Part shown: in pieces, positions 6,750 to 12,174 of the stretch
Position numbering within the stretch: the first letter of the stretch is position 1
How the letters are laid out: every line of letters starts with the position of its first letter
Assembly (NCBI GenBank): GCA_964601355.1
Contig: CAZRNB010000063.1
Coordinates: 1 to 16,857, forward strand
Length of the DNA stretch: 16,857 nucleotides
DNA from: CAZRNB01 sp964601355
GTDB lineage: Bacteria > Planctomycetota > Phycisphaerae > Sedimentisphaerales > Anaerobacaceae
Direction of reading: 5' to 3'
Translations under genes and position numbers: made by a program
Notes under the pieces: model-generated
The model's input: only the letters and a program-made list of their open reading frames with translations
Database searches by the model: none
What the model was told of the DNA's origin: nothing

Positions 6750-7926
6750 AGCTTTGCCTCTTGAAATAACGACCGAAAATAACAAATAAGGCAACAGACA
6801 CCAATCCCAGTGTTCCGCCATAGATGAAGGTCGCGGACGGCCCGATCTTTTCCCACAGAAAGCCGGCCATCATACTCGCCGGCAATGCCATCAGTCCTGT
6901 AACCGTATGAAACGTCCCCAGCGCCGTCGCTTTTAAGCCGGCCGTAGCAAGGTCGGAAACATAAGCTCGCTGGGTACCATCAACCGCCGCATTCATCACC
7001 CCATAAAGCGCAAATAGAATTATAAATGCCGGAAGCGAATTGAAAAACACAAAACCAACTGCCGTTAGAGAAAACATCAGGTAGCCGAAAATGATGACTT
7101 TTTCTCTTCCTATTCTATCCGAGACGGCACCTAAAGGCACAGCCAAAACGCTGTAAAAAATATTGAACAATACATACAGCAGGATCGGCGCCGCAACGGA
7201 CAATTTGCCGGCGAAAAATTCCTGCGTCCGCATGATAAAGAACATATAGCTGAAGTTTCCCAAAGCAAACACGCCGGAAACCACGATAAACAGCCGCAGC
7301 GGTACCGGCAATGTCTTAACTCCCATTTTCAGCGTCACCTTTTGAGGCTTCGACGAACCCTCCTTGACAAAATAGAGCGGCACAAGCGATATGAAACCTA
7401 ACAGCCCTGCGATAAGTATGATGGTCTTGAAATCTAATGATAATACCCAGTACAAAATCAAAGCTACGACAGCTCCCAGAATCGCCCCCGCTGTTTCAAT
7501 CGCCCTGTGAACGCCAAAACCTTTACCTCTTCCCTTAGGCATAGAATCAGCTATAATCGCATCCCTTGCGGCAGTTCGAAGCCCTTTGCCGACCCTCTCA
7601 AGCGAGGAGAAGACCGCTGCACTCGGCCAGGTTCTGCACACAGCCAACAACACTTTGAACACAGCCGAGATTGCATAGCCGCTATAAATAAAGATTTTAC
7701 GCTTACCCGTTTTGTCGGACCAGTAACCTGAAAAGACCTTCAAAATACTTGAAATACTGTCCCGCAATCCTCCAACCAGGCCGACAACCTGCCCTGAGCC
7801 GCCCAGCGATGTAAGAAACATCGGCAGAATCGGCATTATCATCTCGCTGCTCAAGTCGTTAAGGAAACTAACGAGACTTAATATCAACACATTAGGTGTG
7901 ATTTTATTGTGAGACCTGCTCTCCAT
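6739..7926 (-). CDS. MFS-family transporter
   Basis: Predicted inner-membrane secondary transporter of the major facilitator superfamily, about 395 residues and mostly hydrophobic, with roughly 12 membrane segments. The superfamily motif A is GYWSDKTGKRK in the first half and AVSDRIGREK in the second half, each between membrane segments 2 and 3 of its half. The block ERVGKGLRTAARDAII is typical of an uncharacterised drug-efflux-like subgroup. The substrate cannot be named. ATG 7926 (MESRSHN) is chosen on family-like N-terminal length. GTG 7968 is an alternative that overlaps the yjbQ stop by 4 nt (GTGA) and has AGGTG upstream. It is the last gene of argS-yjbQ-MFS. The last few codons and the stop are supplied by a palindromic repeat. 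Confidence 0.88.
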   Translation of the reverse strand: MESRSHNKITPNVLILSLVSFLNDLSSEMIMPILPMFLTSLGGSGQVVGLVGGLRDSISSILKVFSGYWSDKTGKRKIFIYSGYAISAVFKVLLAVCRTWPSAAVFSSLERVGKGLRTAARDAIIADSMPKGRGKGFGVHRAIETAGAILGAVVALILYWVLSLDFKTIILIAGLLGFISLVPLYFVKEGSSKPQKVTLKMGVKTLPVPLRLFIVVSGVFALGNFSYMFFIMRTQEFFAGKLSVAAPILLYVLFNIFYSVLAVPLGAVSDRIGREKVIIFGYLMFSLTAVGFVFFNSLPAFIILFALYGVMNAAVDGTQRAYVSDLATAGLKATALGTFHTVTGLMALPASMMAGFLWEKIGPSATFIYGGTLGLVSVALFVIFGRYFKRQSLSF

Positions 7927-7964
7927 AATGCTTTCCCAAACCTGCCAAATTTTTACATAAGAAG

Positions 7965-8375
7965 TCACTGTCCCCGCACCTGGATATAAACTTTTCTATT
8001 GCGCGGGCCGTCGAACTCGCAGAAAAAGATTCCCTGCCACGTGCCAAGATGCAATGAGCCATCCGATACAAGGACCTGCACAGTGCAGCCGATGATTGAG
8101 CTTTTGACGTGGGCGTCTGAGTTACCCTCGATATGCTGAAAGCCAGGCAGGTGTTCCGGCACAATCTTTTCAAGCGCAAGCAATATATCGTGCGGCACAG
8201 AGCGGTCGGCATTTTCATTGATTGTGACACCGGCTGTGGTGTGAGGACAAAAAACAACCGCATCACCTTCCACAATGCCAGACTCGGTGACAATTGACTG
8301 AACCTGGCTGGTGATGTCAATCATCTGACAACGAGATTTTGTGCTTACGCTAAACTGTTGCTGGAAGATTGTCAT
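7965..8375 (-). CDS. yjbQ: YjbQ family protein (UPF0047)
   Basis: Small (136-residue) cytoplasmic protein of the YjbQ/UPF0047 family. Some members show weak thiamine-phosphate synthase activity; the true role is unsettled. Family blocks are present in order: FCPHTTAGVTINENAD (metal-ligand His), then GNSDAHVKSSIIG, then LGTWQGIFFCEFDGPR near the C-terminus. The length is typical. ATG 8375 has the ribosome site GAGGGGG about 7 nt upstream, placed in the 14-nt gap after the argS stop. It is the middle gene of the argS-yjbQ-MFS operon, and its stop overlaps the possible GTG start of the MFS gene. No functional link with argS is evident; co-transcription is the simplest reading. Confidence 0.92.
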   Translation of the reverse strand: MTIFQQQFSVSTKSRCQMIDITSQVQSIVTESGIVEGDAVVFCPHTTAGVTINENADRSVPHDILLALEKIVPEHLPGFQHIEGNSDAHVKSSIIGCTVQVLVSDGSLHLGTWQGIFFCEFDGPRNRKVYIQVRGQ

Positions 8376-8389
8376 AATCGCCCCCTCAT

Positions 8390-10450
8390 TTACATTTGCC
8401 CTACAACCTCGATGCCGAGAAGTTCACTCAAACCGTGCTGGATGGTTCGTGCAGTCAGGTCGCAAAGCAACAATCTCGTTGGTCGTTTATCTGGGCTGGC
8501 ATCCAGAACCGGACAATTTGTGTAAAAAACGCTAAACTTCTGCGCCAGCTCGTATAAATAAGTCGTCAAATAATTCGGCCTATAATCAGCTATGGCAGCT
8601 TCGATAGCCTCGCCATAACGAATAAGGTGCTTGGCAAGGTCAAGCTCGTCTTTTGTCTCCAGAGCGATTTTCTTTATGCCTGCAAGCTCATCTCTAACCT
8701 GCACGTTTTTATCCAATGCCTTTCGCTCAATCGATTTTATTCTGGCGTAGGCGTATTGCATATACGGAGCGGTGTTGCCTTCCATTGCCAGCATCTTATC
8801 GAAACTAAAGACATAATCGCTTGTACGGTTATTGGAGAAATCCGCGTATTTGACTGCGCCGATACCTACTGCCTTTGCGATTTTTTCTTTTTGCTCGGTT
8901 GGCAGTTCTGGATTTTTTTCTTCAACGATTCTTTTAGCACGCTCGACCGCCTCATCAAGCAGTTCTTTTAGTTTTACATTTTCGCCTGATCGTGTTTTTA
9001 ATGGCTGGCCATTTTCACCCAACACGCTGCCGAAGGTAACGTGATTGAATATAACCTCCATGTTGTCTTGTTTATTCCAATCAGCCAACTTTGCCACTCC
9101 GAAAAGCATTTTAAAATGCTGAATCTGGCGTGCATCTGTCACATAAATAATTTTGTCCGCCTTCATATAGGGATTAAAGATACGAAAATGTAGCGCTGCT
9201 AAATCGGTGGTTGCATAGAGATACGCGCCGTCAGACTTGCGGATGATAAATGGGAGTCGATCACCCTCTTTGGTCTTAAATCCCTCCGGAAACACACACA
9301 CAGCACCATCTGATATTTCTGCTATCCCGCGTCCAAGCAACTCTTCAACTACATCCGGCAGCATGTCGTTGTAGAAACTCTCGCCGCGAATCTCCGTGTT
9401 ATTATCAAAAGTAATACCGAGCATTCTGTAAATATCATCGCAGTCCTCCAACGTAATTTTCCTAACATAATCCCAAGCTCGATATTCTTGTGAATTCCTG
9501 ACATCATCTTTTTTCTGCAACATAGCAGTTACGTGTCTCGAAAGAGATTCATAGGGTATTGTTCCTGCTTGACGGGTTGGGATTGTTAGTCCCATACCAA
9601 CTGCAATGTCTTCCAGGATGTTAACATACTGATAGACAAGTAATAACTTTGGCCAGATATCATTTTTCCCGCGGTCCTTGAGTCTCTCAATGAAGGGCTC
9701 GAAAAATCCCTTGCCGTCTCCCAACTCTCCCACAGAGTCTTCGCGCCAGTTTTTCTCGTGGCGATCACGTATATGCTTACAGATAACCTTCAGCCTCTCC
9801 CTGTCTTCTGCACAAGACTTTATTTCTTTAAGTTCGCTAAGAAAATACGGATGGCCGCCGTGCCTTTCTGCCATACAAAGATGCCACAAACCAAGTACGA
9901 CCATTCCAAAATTAGTTCCCCAGTCGCCGATGTGGTTTTGGCGGATGACCTTATGGCCGAGAAATTCGAGCGTTCGGCAGATACAATCGCCGATGATTGT
10001 GCTTCGCAGGTGGCCGACATGCATCTCTTTGGCGATATTTGGTCCGGAGAAATCAACTACGATGGTTTTGGATTCTTCTATTTTCTCTATGCCAAGTCGT
10101 TTCTCATGATCGGTGTGGATTTCAAACAATTTTGCCGCAATGAAACTGGGTTTAAGTCGCAGATTGATAAAGCCAGGCCCTGCAACTTCCGGCGGTTCGC
10201 ATAAGTCACCTAATCGGGGGTCGGGGGTCGGGGGTCGGGGATCAGTGTTGAGATTATTGACGACTTCTTCGGCTAACTTGCGAGGATTTACTTTGAGCTT
10301 TTTTGCAAGAGCCATTACGCCGTTGGCCTGATAATCGCCGAACTTGGGGTCGGTTGCAGGAGCTACAATTGCAGCGCAATCCTGTTGGCCGGTGACGGCA
10401 GCCATCGCCGCACTTATTTTTTCTTCAAGAATTTCCACGACACTTTTCAT
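8390..10450 (-). CDS. argS: Arginyl-tRNA synthetase
   Basis: Class Ia aminoacyl-tRNA synthetase that charges tRNA-Arg with arginine in the cytoplasm. From ATG 10450 it has 686 residues, longer than the common 550-600. The N-terminal tRNA-binding domain ends near GPGFINLRL (91-99). The HIGH motif is HVGH at 144-147, after FSGPNIAKEMHVGH. The KMSKS equivalent is KTRSG at about 485-489. The anticodon-binding domain closes with LSELLGIEV. Two odd features: a tandem-repeat-derived stretch PRPPTPDPRL at 71-80, and an apparent insertion at about 260-320 (including WPKLLLVYQY) before the DVRNSQEYRAWD segment. A frame extension to 10525 is rejected because it runs into the rsfS terminator. Probably essential; first gene of its operon. 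Confidence 0.95.
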   Translation of the reverse strand: MKSVVEILEEKISAAMAAVTGQQDCAAIVAPATDPKFGDYQANGVMALAKKLKVNPRKLAEEVVNNLNTDPRPPTPDPRLGDLCEPPEVAGPGFINLRLKPSFIAAKLFEIHTDHEKRLGIEKIEESKTIVVDFSGPNIAKEMHVGHLRSTIIGDCICRTLEFLGHKVIRQNHIGDWGTNFGMVVLGLWHLCMAERHGGHPYFLSELKEIKSCAEDRERLKVICKHIRDRHEKNWREDSVGELGDGKGFFEPFIERLKDRGKNDIWPKLLLVYQYVNILEDIAVGMGLTIPTRQAGTIPYESLSRHVTAMLQKKDDVRNSQEYRAWDYVRKITLEDCDDIYRMLGITFDNNTEIRGESFYNDMLPDVVEELLGRGIAEISDGAVCVFPEGFKTKEGDRLPFIIRKSDGAYLYATTDLAALHFRIFNPYMKADKIIYVTDARQIQHFKMLFGVAKLADWNKQDNMEVIFNHVTFGSVLGENGQPLKTRSGENVKLKELLDEAVERAKRIVEEKNPELPTEQKEKIAKAVGIGAVKYADFSNNRTSDYVFSFDKMLAMEGNTAPYMQYAYARIKSIERKALDKNVQVRDELAGIKKIALETKDELDLAKHLIRYGEAIEAAIADYRPNYLTTYLYELAQKFSVFYTNCPVLDASPDKRPTRLLLCDLTARTIQHGLSELLGIEVVGQM
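10214..10241. repeat. 7-bp tandem repeat inside argS
   Basis: TCGGGGG occurs three times in direct tandem (10214-10234), followed by a fourth variant copy TCGGGGA (10235-10241). On the coding strand it encodes a Pro/Asp/Arg-rich stretch near argS residues 69-80. Because 7 is not a multiple of 3, gain or loss of one or two units would shift the argS reading frame. Confidence 0.85.
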
Positions 10451-10518
10451 TTCATCTTTCGTAGTAACTATGGAGAACGGATAAAACTTAAATAATACCG
10501 CGTAAAACGTATGAAAAA

Positions 10519-10585
10519 CCCCCAAATAAATTTGGGGGCTAAATATTTAGCCCCGCGTTTCACGCGGGGTTCGCAATTCATTGCG
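10519..10585 (-). terminator. Chain of hairpins terminating rsfS
   Basis: Four hairpins follow one another: CCCCCAAA/TTTGGGGG at 10519-10538, the perfect palindrome GGGGCTAAATATTTAGCCCC at 10535-10554, CCCCGCG/CGCGGGG at 10551-10569, and CGCAAT/ATTGCG at 10572-10585. Neighbouring hairpins share bases, so alternative folds compete. On the minus strand the last hairpin (10519-10538) is followed directly by TTTTT, making it a good intrinsic terminator between rsfS and argS. Confidence 0.75.
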
Positions 10586-10592
10586 GGTTTTA

Positions 10593-11075
10593 CTAATAAC
10601 TAATTCTTTTGGCATCTCCCCAGAGCAGCTCCAGATCGTAATAATCCCGGTACTCGTTGTCGAAGATGTGTACTACGACATCAATAAAATCGAGCACGAT
10701 CCAGCGTGCCTGCTCATAGCCGGCCCGGCCGAAAACCTGCTGCTCCTGCTTTCTCGCCTCCTGGCAGATTTCATCGGCAACGGTGCGCATCTGCCGCTCG
10801 CTGGTTCCGGTGGCGATAACAAAATAATCCGTAGCTGGCGATAATCCCCGAAGGTCAAGGATAACAATATTGCTGCAATGGCGCTCGTCAGCAATCTTAG
10901 CTGCCGCTACAGCGAAATCCTTCGCATCGTATAATATTTTCTTTCTGGGCTGCGCTGGGCTTCGCCCCAGCGAGTTTCGCTGTCGGCTCTTACTTGCGGA
11001 GCTTCTAACCTGCTTTGGCCGACTTTCTCCCGTTAGGGATCCCTTTCGGGATTTTGTTATCTTCTTTTTCGCCAA
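10593..11075 (-). CDS. rsfS: Ribosome silencing factor RsfS
   Basis: RsfS/Iojap binds ribosomal protein uL14 on the large subunit and blocks subunit joining under nutrient stress. The conserved domain covers about residues 51-160, with DYFVIATGTSERQMRTVAD, then RWIVLDFIDVVVHIF, then RDYYDLELLWGDA. The first 50 residues form an unusual basic, serine-rich extension not needed by the family, encoded by DNA with two palindromic repeats (10953-10972 and 11028-11051). TTG 11075 is the apparent start: GAGGA (complement of 11082-11086) lies 6 nt upstream. No ATG exists before the domain. The gene stands between the hicB-side terminator element (11096-11140) and its own terminator chain. A promoter may lie in the duplicated element just upstream. 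Confidence 0.92.
   Translation of the reverse strand: MAKKKITKSRKGSLTGESRPKQVRSSASKSRQRNSLGRSPAQPRKKILYDAKDFAVAAAKIADERHCSNIVILDLRGLSPATDYFVIATGTSERQMRTVADEICQEARKQEQQVFGRAGYEQARWIVLDFIDVVVHIFDNEYRDYYDLELLWGDAKRISY
10953..11051. repeat. Palindromic repeats within the rsfS N-terminal coding part
   Basis: CGCTGGG (10953-10959) pairs with CCCAGCG (10966-10972). Further on, TCCCG (11028-11032) pairs with CGGGA (11047-11051) around the perfect palindrome AGGGATCCCT (11035-11044). Both are in frame in the rsfS extension. They resemble dispersed intergenic palindromes rather than protein-coding sequence under selection. Confidence 0.6.
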
Positions 11076-11095
11076 ATTATGTCCTCACTTTTTCC

Positions 11096-11161
11096 AAAAA
11101 AACAGGGTGGCCGATTTAGCCACCCCGATAGATTACAAATTTTAAGCAGCACCGTCAATAA
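11096..11161 (-). terminator. Duplicated promoter-hairpin-T-run element, copy A
   Basis: On the minus strand the element reads TTGACG (complement of 11153-11158), 17 bases, TAATCT (complement of 11130-11135), then a hairpin GGGTGGC/GCCACCC and seven T residues (complement of 11096-11102). It terminates hicB and lies directly upstream of rsfS. Bases 11096-11140 match copy B (12093-12137) at 42 of 45 positions; the stem here is 7 bp, shorter than in copy B. Confidence 0.7.
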
Positions 11162-11200
11162 ATTCAATATTGTGTGTACTGATTATAGTGCGTAATCAAT

Positions 11201-11611
11201 TCAATGACTGGACAGAACTCGGTTAAGCGCTACATTGCGAAGAAAGTCAGATATGCCTTTGAAGCCGAGGCTTGAAGCAGCATTACTCAACAATATTTTT
11301 TCTTCAGAGGTTAATCTGACATTTACCTGTTCACTTCGCTTTTTAGCAGAAGCCGGCTGTGGAGGTCTCTGACCACATTCAATCATTGTTGCAACCGCAA
11401 CCATCAGGGCCTCTTGCGTTGCCTTGTAGCACTGCTCAGGAGTTTTGGCATCTGCAAAAACCGTAGGCATTTCGACAGAACTGCCGATGAAACCCAATCT
11501 CCCATTTTTTTCTATAGTTATGCAGTATTCATCAGCGATTATTTTGGCTTTGCGCAAAACAGTTGCTTTAAGCGATTTCTTCAGATCCATTGGTTCCATT
11601 TTCGTCTTCAT
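11201..11611 (-). CDS. hicB: HicB-like antitoxin
   Basis: Predicted antitoxin of about 136 residues. The N-terminal part has the partial RNase H-like HicB fold: YCITIEKNGRLGFIG, then the MPTVFADAKTPEQCYKA and EALMVAVATMIECG stretches. The C-terminal part (from EQVNVRLTSEEKILL) is a ribbon-helix-helix-like DNA-binding domain, expected to bind the operon's own promoter. The upstream partner gene overlaps it. In frame the open frame runs to 11659, but ATG 11611 is preferred because the N-terminus before it has no family match; ATGs at 11599 and 11590 are alternatives. AAGGA lies about 10 nt upstream of 11611. The short overlap with the partner gene suggests translational coupling. The duplicated terminator element (copy A) follows. 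Confidence 0.75.
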   Translation of the reverse strand: MKTKMEPMDLKKSLKATVLRKAKIIADEYCITIEKNGRLGFIGSSVEMPTVFADAKTPEQCYKATQEALMVAVATMIECGQRPPQPASAKKRSEQVNVRLTSEEKILLSNAASSLGFKGISDFLRNVALNRVLSSH

Positions 11612-11822
11612 CTCTAAGAATTCCTTTGCGTTTGAGCCATCTTTTAAATTTCTTGACATACTCGATTTCTATTTTCCCCTCATATACTGGTATAAGCCAG
11701 GGTAGTTCATCAGGCTCATTTGTGTTAACAAAAACCCGATATGGATTCCAAAAACCCTTGAATTCATAATCATAAGACCTGGCAAACTCCAAAAACCTCT
11801 CAAACGTCCAATATGCAGCCAT
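11568..11822 (-). CDS. HicA-like small toxin candidate lacking the usual histidine
   Basis: An 84-residue protein placed directly before and overlapping the HicB-like gene, in the toxin position. The segment PWLIPVYEGKIEIEYVKK followed by FKRWLKRKGI resembles the end of HicA toxins (VPVH-K-I--GTL--ILKQAGI), which are small double-stranded-RNA-binding-fold mRNA interferases. Where HicA normally carries GSH with the catalytic histidine, this protein has FWNPYRVF. The C-terminal tail is acidic (RDEDENGTNGSEE). ATG 11822 has the ribosome site AGGAG (complement of 11831-11835) 8 nt upstream, so the gene is well supported. Whether it is an active RNase is open. The family assignment is by pattern and gene order only. 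Confidence 0.65.
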   Translation of the reverse strand: MAAYWTFERFLEFARSYDYEFKGFWNPYRVFVNTNEPDELPWLIPVYEGKIEIEYVKKFKRWLKRKGILRDEDENGTNGSEEIA

Positions 11823-12023
11823 CGTGAATACTCCTAATTATTTCAGATCATACCAACAAAAGGCTTCGAAAGGTCTTGTTATCTTATTGTGCCCTTCTAA
11901 CAGGATGAAATCATAATAACCTGACCTTTCACCCACGAACCCCACCCGAAGCCCAGTGTTTCTCGTAAGGAGTATCCATCGGTAATAGATTCAGCCGTGA
12001 CGGAAATCTGGCTTTCAAAAGTA
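11823..12023 (-). promoter_or_regulatory. Long leader of the hicAB-like operon
   Basis: About 195 nt lie between the predicted transcription start (near 12017) and ATG 11822. The leader contains AAAGGTC and GACCTTT arms (complements of about 11920 and 11870) able to pair over a long loop, and inside them AGGTTATTATG. A 16-codon open frame starting with MDTPYEKHW is present without a clear ribosome site. No known riboswitch was recognised. Confidence 0.35.
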
Positions 12024-12051
12024 AGTATAGCCTATGATATACATAAGTCAA
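12024..12051 (-). promoter_or_regulatory. Promoter of the hicAB-like operon
   Basis: On the minus strand TTGACT (complement of 12046-12051) and TATACT (complement of 12024-12029) are separated by 16 bases. It lies between the hppA terminator and the toxin-antitoxin pair. A HicB-type antitoxin would be expected to act here. Confidence 0.6.
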
Positions 12052-12092
12052 GAAAATTTTTATTTTTTAGTAAAATTTTTTGCTCTGTATTT

Positions 12093-12158
12093 AAAAAAAC
12101 GGGGTGGCCGATTTGGCCACCCCGATAGATTACAGATATTCGATAAAGACGTCAATAA
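12093..12158 (-). terminator. Duplicated promoter-hairpin-T-run element, copy B
   Basis: On the minus strand: TTGACG (complement of 12150-12155), 17 bases, TAATCT (complement of 12127-12132), a 9-bp hairpin GGGGTGGCC/GGCCACCCC (12101-12123) with a 5-nt loop, then seven T residues (complement of 12093-12099). It follows hppA and is an excellent intrinsic terminator. Offset to copy A is exactly 997 bp. The bases between the two promoter-like boxes differ between copies while the boxes and hairpin are kept. Confidence 0.75.
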
Positions 12159-12174
12159 GCCAACTACAAACCTC

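Noticed and set aside
10214..10241. CRISPR or VNTR array
   Set aside because: Units are only 7 bp with no spacers, so it is a simple tandem repeat. No CRISPR-like repeat-spacer pattern was found anywhere in the window.
10451..10525. Extended argS start at 10525
   Set aside because: It would begin inside the rsfS terminator hairpins, and the added residues are not part of the ArgRS fold; ATG 10450 fits the family.
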